Of a stretch of DNA of 64,000 bases, positions 13,131 to 26,600 are shown one piece after another (the stretch's first letter is position 1; each line of letters begins with the position of its first letter). The notes under the pieces were generated by a model. It searched no databases, was not told the origin of the DNA, and saw nothing but the letters and a program-made list of their open reading frames with translations. Both the position numbers and the translations under genes were made by a program. Origin of the DNA: Xylocopa sonorina (taxonomy: Eukaryota > Arthropoda > Insecta > Hymenoptera > Apidae); NCBI RefSeq assembly GCF_050948175.1, contig NW_027490115.1, forward strand, positions 248,001 to 312,000, read 5' to 3'.

Positions 13131-13533
13131 ATCTCCTACCGAGGAGTCGAAACCTCTAGTTCTAGATCGTTAGCCACCTCAATGTGGGGTTCAGGCATCG
13201 TATTTCTATTTCCATTTTAACTTAGTCTTAGTCTTAGAATAATTCCAGTTCTTGTATACTTTAAACCTAGAATATATTTTATTTTTACTTTTACTATATC
13301 CAAGTACAAGTTCTTTAAACAAGTTTACTCCTTTCACATCCATTAATTTTATCAAGTGTTTATAATACTAGTTCTGCTTTTAACATTACATTTAACTACG
13401 AATTCTTCGACGGATTCTTCCATACAACTGGGGTTGATCTTCATCAAATTGAAGGAGTATAGAAATCGGCTTTGTGACGTTGAGACCTCCGCTTATCCCT
13501 CAGATCTTAGTCGAAAGTACAGAAAAACCTGGA
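13131..13533. other. AT-rich unique tail of the island; no gene recognised
   Basis: The sequence is AT-rich and non-repetitive and contains TTAGTCTTAGTCTTAG at about 13,226-13,241. A 66-codon open frame (13,356-13,556, starting at GTG) begins with a hydrophobic stretch and ends inside the first satellite monomer. It crosses the repeat boundary, has no ATG start and matches no family I know, so I do not call it a gene. TTTGTGACGT at 13,471-13,480 repeats the 10 bases at the left island edge. Confidence 0.5.
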
Positions 13534-16500
13534 GAATACTTCGTACTCACTTGTAAAGAATGTAAATGCGACACTTCATTGCTAGAAAATAGCGATTTCA
13601 GATGTGTACGTATCGAGGCAATAGAGATCTAAAGCTTCTTAACACGGGATACCGCATCTCATTTCTATGTTTCATGATAAGATATAATATTCATTGCGAA
13701 GTGTCACGTATACTTCGTACTCACTTCTAAAGTATGTAAATGCGACACTTACATGCTAGGAAATAGCGATTGCAGATGTCTGCGTATCGCAGCAATAGAG
13801 TTCTAATGTTTCTTAAAGCGCGATATCGCATCTCAATTCTATGTTTCATGATAAGATATAATATTCATTGCGAAGTGTAATGTATACCTCGTATTCACTT
13901 CAATGGAATGCAAATGCGACACTTCCTTGCTAGGAAATAGCGTTTGCAGATTTCTACGTATATTAGCAATAGAGTTCTAATGCTTCTCAAAACGCGATAT
14001 AGCACCTCATTCCTATGTTTCATGATAAGATATAATATTCATTGCGAAGTATCATGTATATCTCGTATTCACTTCAAAAGAATGTAAATGCGACACTTCC
14101 ATGCTAGGAAATAGCGTTTGCAGATTTCTACGTATCGCAGCAATAGAGTTCTAATGCTTCCTAAATCGCGATATCGCATCTCTCTTCTATGTTTCATGAT
14201 ATGATATAATATTCATAGCGAAGTGTCATTTATACCTCGTATTCACTTCAAATGAATGTAAATGCGACACTTCCACGCTAGGAAGTAGCGTTTGCAGATG
14301 TCTACGTATAGTAGCAATAGGGTTCTAATGCTTCTTAAATCGCGATATCGCATCTCACTTCTATCTTTCATGATAAGATATAATATTCATTGCGAAGTGT
14401 CATGTATACCTCGTATTCACTTCAAAAGAATGTAAATGCGACACTTCCATGCTAGGAAATAGCGTTTGCAGATGTCTACGTATATTAGCAATAGAGTTCT
14501 AATGCTTCTCAAAACGCGATATAGCACCTCATTCCTATGTTTAATGATAAGATGTAATATTCATTGTGGATTGTTATGTATACCTCGTTTTCACTTCAAA
14601 AGAATGTAAATGCGACACCTCCTTGCTAGGAAATAGCGTTTGCAGATGTCTACGTATCGTAGCAATAGAGTTCTAATGATTCTTAAAACGCGATATCGCA
14701 ACTCACTTCTATGTTTCATTATAAGATATAATATTCATTGCGAAGTGTCATGTATACCTTGTATACACTTCAAAAGAATGTAAATGCGACACTTGCGTGC
14801 TAGGAAATGGCGTTTGCAGATGTCTACGTATCGTAGCAATAGAGTTCTAATGCTTCTCAAACGCGATATAGCACCTCATTCCTATGTTTCATGATAAGAT
14901 ATAATATTCATTGCGAAGTATCATGTATATCTCGTATTCACTTCAAAAGAATGTAAATGCGACACTTCCATGCTAGGAAATAGCGTTTGCAGATTTCTAC
15001 GTATCGCAGCAATAGAGTTCTAATGCTTCCTAAAACGCGATATCGCATCTCTCTTCTATGTTTCATGATGTGATATAATATTCATGGCGAAGTGTCATTT
15101 ATACCTCGTATTCACTTCAAATGAATGTAAATGCGACACTTCCACGCTAGGAAGTAGCGTTTGCAGATGTCTACGTATCGTAGCAATAGGGTTCTAATGC
15201 TTCTTAAATCGCGATATCGCATCTCACTTCTATCTTTCGTGATAAGATATAATATTCATTGCGAAGTGTCATGTATACCTCGTATTCACTTCAAAAGAAT
15301 GTAAATGCGACACTTCCATGCTAGGAAATAGCGTTTGCAGATGTCTACGTATCGTAGCAATAGAGTTCTAATGCTTCTAAAAACGCGATATCGCATCTCA
15401 CTTCTATGTTTCATGATATGATGTAATATTCATGGCGAAGCGTCATTTATACCTCGTATTCACTTCAAATGAATGTAAATGGTACACTTCCACGCTAGGA
15501 AATAGCGTTTGCAGATGTCTACGTATCGTAGGAATAGAGTTCTAATGCTTCTTAAAACGAGATGTCGCATCTCATTTCTATGTTTCATGATCAGATATAA
15601 TATTCATTGCGGAGTGTTATGTATACCTCGTATTCACTTTAAAAGAATGTAAATGCGACACTTCCATGCTAGGAGATAGTGTTTGCAGATGTCTACGTAT
15701 CGTAGCAATAGAGTTCTAATGCTTCCTAAAACGCGATATCGCATCTCACTTCTGTGTTTCATGATAAGATATAATATACATTGCGAAGTGTCATCTATAC
15801 CTTGTATTCGCTTCAAAAGAATGTAAATGTGACACTTCCATGCTAGGAAATAGCGTTTGCAAATGTCTACGTATCGTAGCAATAGAGTTCTAATGCTTCT
15901 TAAAACGGGATGTCGTATTTCATTTCTATGTTTCATGATCAGATATAATATTCATTGCGAAGTATTATGTATACCTCGTATTCACTTCAAAAGGATGTAA
16001 ATGCGACACTTCCTTGCTAGGAAATAGAGTTTCCAGATGACTACGTATCGAAACAATAGAGTTCTAATGATTCTTAAAACGCGATATCGCATCTCACTTC
16101 TATGTTTCATGATAAGATATAATATTCATTGCGAAGTTTCATGTATACCTTGTATTCACTTCAAAAGAATGTAAATGCGACACTTGCATGCTAGGAAATG
16201 GCGCTTAAAGAAGTCTACGTGTCGTAGCAATAGAGTTCTAATGCTTCTTAAAACGCGATTTCGCATCTCACTACTATGTTTCATGATAAGATATAATATT
16301 CATTGTGGAGTGTTATGTATACCTCGTATTCACTTCAAAAGAATGTAAATGCGACACTTCCTTGCTAGGAAATAACATTTCCAGATGTCTACGTATCGTA
16401 GCAATAGAGTTCTAGCGCTTCTTAAAACGAGATGTCGCATTTCATTTCTATGTTTCGTGATAAGATAAAATATTCATTGTGGAGTGTTATGTATACCTCG

Positions 16501-17200
16501 TATTAACTTCAAAAGAATGTAAACGCGACGCTTCCTTGCTAGGAAATATTGTTTGCGGATGTCTACGTATCGCAGCAATAGAGTTCTAATGCTCCTTAAA
16601 ACGCGATAACGCATATCACTTCTATGTTTCATGATAAGATATAATAATCATTGCGAAGTGTCATGTATACCTTGTATACACTTCAAAAGAATGTAAATGC
16701 GACACTTGCGTGCTAGAAAATGGCGTTTGCAGATGTCTACGTATCGTAGCAATAGAGTTCTAATGCTTCTTACAACGAGATGTCGTATTTCATTTCTATG
16801 TTTCGTAATAAGATATAATATTCATCGTGTAATGTTATATATACCTCGTATTCACTTCAGTGGAATGTAAATGCGACATGTCCTTGCTAGGAAATAGAGT
16901 TTGCAGATGTCTACGTATATTAGCAATAGAGTTATAATGCTTCCCAAAACGCGATATAGCACCTCATTCCTATGTTTCATAATAAGATATAATATTCATT
17001 GCGAAGTGTCATGTATATCTCGTATTCACTTCAAAAGAATGTAAATGCGACACTTCCTTGCTAGGAAATAGCGTTTGCAGATGTCTACGTATCGTAGCAA
17101 TAGAGTTCTAATGATTCTTAAAACGCGATATCGCATCTCACATCTATGTTTCATGATAAGATATAATATTCATTGCGAAGTGTCATGTATACCTCGTATT
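13534..17200 (-). repeat. Array 2, left divergent layer
   Basis: About 21 monomers without the regular A-B-C order. Markers include CACCTCATTCCTATG (14,007, 14,525, 14,871), CCACGCTAGGAAGTAGCG and TGTCTACGTATATTAGC. A five-monomer (869 bp) duplication is visible: ATTGCGAAGTATCATGTATA at 14,041 and 14,910, and the CCACGCTAGGAAG copies at 14,261 and 15,130. The first monomer resembling type B of the core (TTTCCAGATGACTACGTATCG) appears at about 16,030, still carrying the ancestral CGCGATATCGC. The layer therefore holds plausible precursors of the core variants. Confidence 0.87.
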
Positions 17201-18115
17201 CACTTCAAAAGAATGTAAATGCGACATTTCCGTGCTAGGAAGTAGCGTTTCCAGATGACTACGTGTCGAAACAATAGAGTTCTAATGATTCTTGTAATGC
17301 CATATCGCATCTCACTTCTATGTTTCATGATAAGATATAATATTCATTGCGAAGTGTCATGTATACCTCGTATTCACTTCAAAAGAATGTAAATGCGACA
17401 CTTACGTGCTAGGAAATAGCGTTTGCAGATGTCTACGTATCGTAGCAATAGAGTTCTAATGCTTCTTAATACGAGATGTCGCATCCCACTTCTATGTTCC
17501 ATGATAAGATATAATATTCATTGCGAAGTGACATGTATACCTCGTATTCACTTCAAAGGAATGTAAATGCGTCACTTCCTTGCTAGGAAATAGCGTTTCC
17601 AGATGACTACGTGTCGAAACAATAGAGTTCTAATGATTCTTAAAATGCCATATCGCATCTCACTTCTATGTTTCATGATAAGATATAATATTCATTGCAA
17701 AGTGTCATGTATACCTCGTATTCACTTCAAAAGAATGTAAATGCGACATTTCCATGCTAGGAAGTAACGTTTCCAGATGACTACGTGTCGAAACAATAGA
17801 GTTCTAATGATTCTTATAATGCCATATCGCATCTCACTTCTATGTTTCATGATAAGATATAATATTCATTGCGAAGTGTCATGTATACCTCGTATTCACT
17901 TCAAAAGAATGTAAATGCGACACTTACGTGCTAGGAAATGGCGTTTGCAGATGTCTACGTATCGTAGCAATAGAGTTCTAATGCTTCTTAAAACGAGATG
18001 TCGCATCTCATTTCTATGTTTCATGATCAGATGTAATATTCATTGCGAAGTGTCATGTATACCTCGTATTCACTTTAAAAGGATGTAAATGCGACACTTC
18101 CTTGCTAGGAAATAG

Positions 18116-20403
18116 CGTTCCCAGATGACTACGTGTCGAAACAATAGAGTTCTAATGATTCTTAAAGTGCCATATCGCATCTCACTTCTATGTTTCATGA
18201 TAAGATATAATATTCATTGCGAAGTGTCATGTATACCTCGTATTCACTTCAAAAGAATGTAAATGCGACATTTCCATGCTAGGAAGTAGCGTTTGCAGAT
18301 GTCTACGTATCTAGCAATAGAGTTCTAATGCTTCTTAGAACGCGATAACGCATCCCACTTCTATGTTCCATGATAAGATATAATATTCATTGCGAAGTGT
18401 CATGTATACCTCGTATTCACTTCAAAAGAATGTAAATGCGACACTTACGTGCTAGGAAATAGCGTTTGCAGATGTCTACGTATCGTAGCAATAGAGTTCT
18501 AATGCTTCTTAAAACGAGATGTCGCATCTCATTTCTATGATTCATGATCAGATGTAATATTCATTGCGAAGTGTCATGTATACCTCGTATTCACTTCAAA
18601 AGAATGTAAATGCGACATTTCCATGCTAGGAAGTAACGTTTCCAGATGACTACGTGTCGAAACAATAGAGTTCTAATGATTCTTATAATGCCATATCGCA
18701 TCTCACTTCTATGTTTCATGATAAGATATAATATTCATTGCGAAGTGTCATGTATACCTCGTATTCACTTCTAAAGAATGTAAATGCGACACTTACGTGC
18801 TAGGAAATGGCGTTTGCAGATGTCTACGTATCGTAGCAATAGAGTTCTAATGCTTCTTAAAACGAGATGTCGCATCTCATTTCTATGTTTCATGATCAGA
18901 TGTAATATTCATTGCGAAGTGTCATGTATACCTCGCATTCACTTTAAAAGGATGTAAATGCGACACTTCCTTGCTAGGAAATAGCGTTTCCAGATGACTA
19001 CGTGTCGAAACAATAGAGTTCTAGTGATTCTTAAAGTGCCATATCGCATCTCACTTCTATGTTTCATGACAAGATATAATATTCATTGCGAAGTGTCATG
19101 TATACCTCGTATTCACTTCAAAAGAATGTAAATGCGACATTTCCATGCTAGGAAGTAGCGTTTGCAGATGTCTACGTATCTAGCAATAGAGTTCTAATGC
19201 TTCTTAGAACGCGATAACGCATCCCACTTCTATGTTCCATGATAAGATATAATATTCATTGCGAAGTGTCATGTATACCTCGTATTCGCTTCAAAAGAAT
19301 GTAAATGCGACACTTACGTGCTATTAAATAGCGTTTGCAGATGTCTACGTATCGTAGCAATAGAGTTCTAATGCTTCTTAAAACGAGATGTCGCATCTCA
19401 TTTCTATGTTTCATGATCAGATGTAATATTCATTGCGAAGTGTCATGTATACCTCGTATTCACTTTAAAAGGATGTAAATTCGACACTTCCTTGCTAGGA
19501 AATAGCGTTTCCAGATGACTACGTGTCGAAACAATAGAGTTCTAATGATTCTTAAAATGCCATATCGCATCTCACTTCTATGTTTCATGATAAGATATAA
19601 TATTCATTGCGAAGTGTCATGTATACCTCGTATTCACTTCAAAAGAATGTAAATGCGACATTTCCATGCTAGGAAGTAGCGTCTCAGATGTCTACGTATC
19701 TAGCAATAGAGTTCTAATGCTTCTTAGAACGCGATAACGCATCCCACTTCTATGTTCCATGATAAGATATAATATTCATTGCGAAGTGTCATGTATACCT
19801 CGTATTCACTTCAAAAGAATGTAAATGCGACACTTACGTGCTAGGAAATAGCGTTTCCAGATGACTACGTGTCGAAACAATAGGGTTCTAATGATTCTTA
19901 AAATGCCATATCGCATCTCACTTCTATGTTCATGATAAGATATAATATTCATTGCGAAGTGTCATGTATACCTCGTATTCACTACAAAAGAAAGTAAATG
20001 CGACATTTCCATGCTAGGAAGTAGCGTTTCCAGATGACTACGTGTCGAAACAATAGAGTTCTAATGATTCTTATAATGCCATATCGCATCTCACTTCTAT
20101 GTTCCATGATAAGATATAATATTCATTGCGAAGTGTCATGTATACCTCGTATTCACTTCAAAAGAATGTAAATGCGACACTTACGTGCTAGGAAATAGCG
20201 TTTGCAGATGTCTACGTATCGTAGCAATAGAGTTCTAATGCTTCTTAAAACGAGATGTCACATCTCATTTCTATGATTCATGATCAGATGTAATATTCAT
20301 TGCGAAGTGTCATGTATACCTCGTATTCACTTCAAAAGAATGTAAATGCGACATTTCCATGCTAGGAAGTAGCGTTTTCAGATGTCTACGTATCTAGCAA
20401 TAG
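18116..20403 (-). repeat. 2,288 bp tandem duplication, copy 1
   Basis: Copy 1 of a block repeated immediately at 20,404. Offsets are 2,288 bp at the rare CTATGATTCATGATC variant (18,535 and 20,823), 2,114 bp at GCGTCTCAGATG (19,681 and 21,795) and 2,115 bp at GATGTCACATCTC (about 20,251 and 22,366). The change from 2,288 to 2,114 is one B monomer (174 bp) present here after CGCATTCACTTTAAAAGG and missing from copy 2. The 1 bp shift is a missing T at about 19,929. Confidence 0.85.
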
Positions 20404-20543
20404 CGTTTCCAGATGACTACGTATCGAAACAATAGAGTTCTAATGATTCTTAAAGTGCCATATCGCATCTCACTTCTATGTTTCATGATAAGATATAACA
20501 TTCATTGCGAAGTGTCATGTATACCTCGTATTCACTTCAAAAG
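20339..20543 (-). repeat. Out-of-register 205 bp hybrid monomer
   Basis: Successive AATGTAAATGCG landmarks are 205 bp apart instead of 173-174. The sequence reads as type C up to ACGTATCTAGCAATAG and then restarts as type B at CGTTTCCAGATGACTACG, so about 31 bp of the monomer is represented twice. AATAG is shared at the join as microhomology. This is the breakpoint of the flanking tandem duplication. Confidence 0.9.
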
Positions 20544-22518
20544 AATGTAAATGCGACATTTCCATGCTAGGAAGTAGCGTTTGCAGATGTCTACGTATCT
20601 AGCAATAGAGTTCTAATGCTTCTTAGAACGCGATAACGCATCCCACTTCTATGTTCCATGATAAGATATAATATTCATTGCGAAGTGTCATGTATACCTC
20701 GTATTCACTTCAAAAGAATGTAAATGCGACACTTACGTGCTAGGAAATAGCGTTTGCAGATGTCTACGTATCGTAGCAATAGAGTTCTAATGCTTCTTAA
20801 AACGAGATGTCGCATCTCATTTCTATGATTCATGATCAGATGTAATATTCATTGCGAAGTGTCATGTATACCTCGTATTCACTTCAAAAGAATGTAAATG
20901 CGACATTTCCATGCTAGGAAGTAACGTTTCCAGATGACTACGTGTCGAAACAATAGAGTTCTAATGATTCTTATAATGCCATATCGCATCTCACTTCTAT
21001 GTTTCATGATAAGATATAATATTCATTGCGAAGTGTCATGTATACCTCGTATTCACTTCTAAAGAATGTAAATGCGACACTTACGTGCTAGGAAATGGCG
21101 TTTGCAGATGTCTACGTATCGTAGCAATAGAGTTCTAATGCTTCTTAAAACGAGATGTCGCATCTCATTTCTATGTTTCATGATCAGATGTAATATTCAT
21201 TGCGAAGTGTCATGTATACCTCGCATTCACTTTAAAAGGATGTAAATGCGACATTTCCATGCTAGGAAGTAGCGTTTGCAGATGTCTACGTATCTAGCAA
21301 TAGAGTTCTAATGCTTCTTAGAACGCGATAACGCATCCCACTTCTATGTTCCATGATAAGATATAATATTCATTGCGAAGTGTCATGTATACCTCGTATT
21401 CGCTTCAAAAGAATGTAAATGCGACACTTACGTGCTATTAAATAGCGTTTGCAGATGTCTACGTATCGTAGCAATAGAGTTCTAATGCTTCTTAAAACGA
21501 GATGTCGCATCTCATTTCTATGTTTCATGATCAGATGTAATATTCATTGCGAAGTGTCATGTATACCTCGTATTCACTTTAAAAGGATGTAAATTCGACA
21601 CTTCCTTGCTAGGAAATAGCGTTTCCAGATGACTACGTGTCGAAACAATAGAGTTCTAATGATTCTTAAAATGCCATATCGCATCTCACTTCTATGTTTC
21701 ATGATAAGATATAATATTCATTGCGAAGTGTCATGTATACCTCGTATTCACTTCAAAAGAATGTAAATGCGACATTTCCATGCTAGGAAGTAGCGTCTCA
21801 GATGTCTACGTATCTAGCAATAGAGTTCTAATGCTTCTTAGAACGCGATAACGCATCCCACTTCTATGTTCCATGATAAGATATAATATTCATTGCGAAG
21901 TGTCATGTATACCTCGTATTCACTTCAAAAGAATGTAAATGCGACACTTACGTGCTAGGAAATAGCGTTTCCAGATGACTACGTGTCGAAACAATAGGGT
22001 TCTAATGATTCTTAAAATGCCATATCGCATCTCACTTCTATGTTTCATGATAAGATATAATATTCATTGCGAAGTGTCATGTATACCTCGTATTCACTAC
22101 AAAAGAAAGTAAATGCGACATTTCCATGCTAGGAAGTAGCGTTTCCAGATGACTACGTGTCGAAACAATAGAGTTCTAATGATTCTTATAATGCCATATC
22201 GCATCTCACTTCTATGTTCCATGATAAGATATAATATTCATTGCGAAGTGTCATGTATACCTCGTATTCACTTCAAAAGAATGTAAATGCGACACTTACG
22301 TGCTAGGAAATAGCGTTTGCAGATGTCTACGTATCGTAGCAATAGAGTTCTAATGCTTCTTAAAACGAGATGTCACATCTCATTTCTATGATTCATGATC
22401 AGATGTAATATTCATTGCGAAGTGTCATGTATACCTCGTATTCACTTCAAAAGAATGTAAATGCGACATTTCCATGCTAGGAAGTAGCGTTTTCAGATGT
22501 CTACGTATCTAGCAATAG
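20404..22518 (-). repeat. 2,288 bp tandem duplication, copy 2 (one monomer lost)
   Basis: This copy shares with copy 1 the private variants CTATGATTCATG, GTAACGTTTCC, TGCTATTAAATAGCG, GCGTCTCAG, CTACAAAAGAAAG and GATGTCACATC, in the same order. It lacks the B monomer that should follow about 21,242. It begins out of register inside a B monomer (CGTTTCCAGATGACTACG), which creates the abnormal 205 bp monomer at the junction. Confidence 0.85.
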
Positions 22519-23495
22519 AGTTCTAATGCTTCTTAGAACGCGATAACGCATCCCACTTCTATGTTCCATGATAAGATATAATATTCATTGCGAAGTGTCA
22601 TGTATACCTCGTATTCACTTCAAAAGAATGTAAATGCGACACTTACGTGCTAGGAAATAGCGTTTGCAGATGTCTACGTATCGTAGCAATAGAGTTCTAG
22701 TGCTTCTTAAAACGAGATGTCGCATCTCATTTCTATGTTTCATGATCAGATGTAATATTCATTGCGAAGTGTCATGTATACCTCGTATTCACTTTAAAAG
22801 GATGTAAATGCGACACTTCCTTGCTAGGAAATAGCGTTTCAGATGACTACGTATCGAAACAATAGAGTTCTAATGATTCTTAAAGTGCCATATCGCATCT
22901 CACTTCTATGTTTCTGATGATAGATATAACATTCATTGCGAAGTGTCATGTATACCTCGTATTCACTTCAAAAGAATGTAAATGCGACATTTCCATGCTA
23001 GGAAGTAGCGTTTGCAGATGTCTACGTATCTAGCAATAGAGTTCTAATGCTTCTTAGAACGCGATAACGCATCCCACTTCTATGTTCCATGATAAGATAT
23101 AATATTCATTGCGAAGTGTCATGTATACCTCGTATTCACTTCAAAAGAATGTAAATGCGACACTTACGTGCTAGGAAATAGCGTTTGCAGATGTCTACGT
23201 ATCGTAGCAATAGAGTTCTAATGCTTCTTAAAACGAGATGTCGCATCTCATTTCTATATTTCATGATCAGATGTAATATTCATTGCGAAGTATCATGTAT
23301 ACCTCGTATTCACTTTAAAAGGATGTAAATGCGACACTTCCTTGCTAGGAAATAGCGTTTCCAGATGACTACGTGTCGAAACAATAGGGATCTAATGATT
23401 CTTAAAATGCCATATCGCATCTCACTTCTATGTTTCATGATAAGATATAATATTCATTGCGAAGTGTATATATACCTCGTATTCACTTCAAAAGA

Positions 23496-23668
23496 ATGTA
23501 AATAAGACACTTCCATGCTAGGAAATAGCGTTTGCAGATATCTACGTATCGTAGCAATAGAGTTCTTATGCTTCCTAAATCGCGATATCGCATCTCTCTT
23601 CTATGTTTCATGATAAGGTATAATATTCATTGCGAAGTGTCATGTATACCTCGTATTCACTTCAAAGG
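23496..23668 (-). repeat. Marker monomer D (AATAAGACAC type), first core copy
   Basis: This is a fourth monomer type inside the core. Its features are TGTAAATAAGACACTTCC, GCAGATATCTACGTATCG, TTCTTATGCTTCCTAAATCG, CATCTCTCTTC and GATAAGGTATAATATT. It is followed by a B-like monomer carrying GCGTCACTTCC. The AATAAGACAC core starts at 23,501, 33,057, 34,621, 39,311 and 42,611, giving intervals of 9,556, 1,564, 4,690 and 3,300 bp (about 55, 9, 27 and 19 monomers). A diverged relative sits outside the core at 59,121. It marks long-range units above the trimer. Confidence 0.9.
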
Positions 23669-26600
23669 AATGTAAATGCGTCACTTCCTTGCTAGGAAAT
23701 AGCGTTTCCAGATGACTACGTGTCGAAACAATAGAGTTCTAATGATTCTTAAATTGCCATATCGCATCTCACTTCTATGTTTCATGATAAGATATAATAT
23801 TCATTGCAAAGTGTCATGTATACCTCGTATTCACTTCAAAAGAATGTAGATGCGACATTTCCATGCTAGGAAGTAGCGTTTCCAGATGACTACGTGTCGA
23901 AACAAATAGAGTTCTAATGATACTTATAATGCCATATCGCATCTCACTTCTATGTTTCATGATAAGATATAATATTCATTGCGAAGTGTCATGTATACCT
24001 CGTATTCACTTCAAAAGAATGTAAATGCGACACTTACGTGCTAGGAAATAGCGTTTGCAGATGTCTACGTATCGTAGCAATATAGTTCTAATGCTTCTTA
24101 AAACGAGATGTCGCATCTCATTTCTATGTTTCATGATCAGATGTAATATTCATTGCGAAGTGTCATGTATACCTCGTATTCACTTTAAAAGGATGTAAAT
24201 GCGACACTTCCTTGCTAGGAAATAGCGTTTCCAGATGACTACGTGTCGAAACAATAGAGTTCTAATGATTCTTAAAGTGCCATATCGCATCTCACTTCTA
24301 TGTTTCATGATAAGATATAATATTCATTGCGAAGTGTCATGTATACCTCGTATTCACTTCAAAAGAATGTAAATGCGACATTTCCATGCTAGGAAGTAGC
24401 GTTTCCAGATGACTACGTGTCGAAACAATAGAGTTCTAATGATTCTTATAATGCCATATCGCATCTCACTCCTATGTTTCATGATAAGATATAATATTCA
24501 TTGCGAAGTGTCATGTATACCTCGTATTCACTACAAAAGAATGTAAATGCGACATTTCCATGCTAGGAAGTAGCGTTTGCAGATGTCTACGTATCTAGCA
24601 ATAGAGTTCTAATGCTTCTTAGAACGCGATAACGCATCCCACTTCTATGTTCCATGATAAGATATAATATTCATTGCGAAGTGTCATGTATACCTCGTAT
24701 TCACTTCAAAAGAATGTAAATGCGACACTTACGTGCTAGGAAATAGCGTTTCGAGATGACTACGTGTTGAAACAATAGAGTTCTAATGATTCTTAAAATG
24801 CCATATCGCATTTCACTTCTATGTTTCATGATAAGATATAATATTCATTGCGAAGTGTCATGTATACCTCGTATTCACTACAAAAGAAAGTAAATGCGAC
24901 ATTTCCATGCTAGGAAGTAGCGTTTCCAGATGACTACGTGTCGAAACAATAGAGTTCTAATGATTCTTATAATGCCATATCGCATCTCACTTCTATGTTC
25001 CATGATAAGATATAATATTCATTGCGAAGTGTCATGTATACCTCGTATTCACTTCAAAAGAATGTAAATGCGACACTTCCTTGCTAGGAAATAGCGTTTC
25101 CAGATGACTACGTGTCGAAACAATAGAGTTCTATTGATTCTTAAAGTGCCATATCGCATCTCACTTCTATGTTTCATGACAAGATATAATATTCATTGCG
25201 AAGTGTCATGAATACCTCGTATTCACTTCAAAAGAATGTAAATGCGACATTTCCATGCTAGGAAGTAGCGTTTGCAGATGTCTACGTATCTAGCAATAGA
25301 GTTCTAATGCTTCTTAAAACGCGATAACGCATCCCACTTCTATGTTCCATGATAAGATATAATATTCATTGCGAAGTGTCATGTATACCTCGTATTCACT
25401 TCAAAAGAATGTAAATGCGACACTTACGTGCTAGGAAATAGCGTTTCCAGATGACTACGTGTCGAAACAATAGGGTTCTAATGATTCTTAAAATGCCATA
25501 TCGCATCTCACTTCTATGTTTCATGATAAGATATAATATTCATTGCGAAGTGTCATGTATACCTCGTATTCACTTCAAAAGAATGTAAATGCGACATTTC
25601 CATGCTAGGATGTAGCGTTTCCAGATGACTACGTGTCGAAATAATAGAGTTCTAATGATTCTTATAATGCCATATCGCATCTCACTTCTATGTTTCATGA
25701 TAAGATATAATATTCATTGCGAAGTGTCATGTATACCTCGTATTCACTTCAAAAGAATGTAAATGCGACACTTACGTGCTAGGAAATAGCGTTTGCAGAT
25801 GTCTACGTATCGTAGCAATATAGTTCTAATGCTTCTTAAAACGAGATGTCGCATCTCATTTCTATGTTTCATGATCAGATGTAATATTCATTGCGAAGTG
25901 TCATGTATACCCCGTATTCACTTTAAGAGGATGTAAATGCGACACTTCCTTGCTAGGAAATAGCGTTTCCAGATGACTACGTGTCGAAACAATAGAGTTC
26001 TAATGATTCTTAAAGTGCCATATCGCATCTCACTTCTATGTTTCATGATAAGATATAATATTCATTGCGAAGTGTCATGTATACCTCGTATTCACTTCAA
26101 AAGAATGTAAATGCGACACTTACGTGCTAGGAAGTAGCGTTTGCAGATGTCTACGTATCTAGCAATAGAGTTCTAATGCATCTTAGAACGCGATAACGCA
26201 TCCCACTTCTATGTTCCATGATAAGATATAATATTCATTGCGAAGTGTCATGTATACCTCGTATTCACTTCAAAAGAATGTAAACGCGACATTTCCATGC
26301 TAGGAAGTAGCGTTTGCAGATGTCTACGTATCTAGCAATAGAGTTCTAATGCGTCCTAGAACGCGATAACGCATCCCACTTCTACGTTCCATGATAAGAT
26401 ATAATATTCATTGCGAAGTGTCATGTATACCTCGTATTCACTTTAAAAGAATGTAAATGCGACACTTACGTGCTATTAAATAGCGTTTGCAAATGTCCAC
26501 GTATCGTAGCAATAGAGTTCTAATGCTTCTTAAAACGAGATATCGCATCTCATTTCTATGTTTCATGATCAGATGTAATACTCATTGCGAAGTGTCATGT

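Larger units (their letters stand above)
12475..13533. other. Non-satellite island between convergent satellite arrays
   Basis: This 1.06 kb is the only stretch in the window without recognisable satellite monomers. It contains four zones. 12,475-12,835 is GC-rich with a minisatellite. 12,836-12,925 is AT-rich and includes TATATAAG at 12,891-12,898. 12,926-13,130 is GC-rich and CpG-rich. 13,131-13,533 is AT-rich. The satellite runs '+' on its left and '-' on its right, so the island sits exactly at an orientation switch. The left edge begins TTTGTGACGTCAGG, and a related TTTGTGACGT recurs at 13,471-13,480 near the right edge. A TGT-starting edge would suit an LTR-type element, but I found no matching CA end, target-site duplication, primer-binding site or reverse transcriptase. 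It could equally be a remnant of flanking chromosomal DNA. Identity is unknown. Confidence 0.85.

Noticed and set aside
13180..13202. tRNA-like or LTR primer-binding-like GGTTCAGGCATC and ACTGGGGTTG (about 13,428)
   Set aside because: There is only a partial B-box-like match with no cloverleaf or A box. The second word follows no convincing LTR end.
13356..13556. 66-codon open frame with hydrophobic start
   Set aside because: It starts at GTG and ends inside the first satellite monomer, so it crosses a repeat boundary. No family is recognised.
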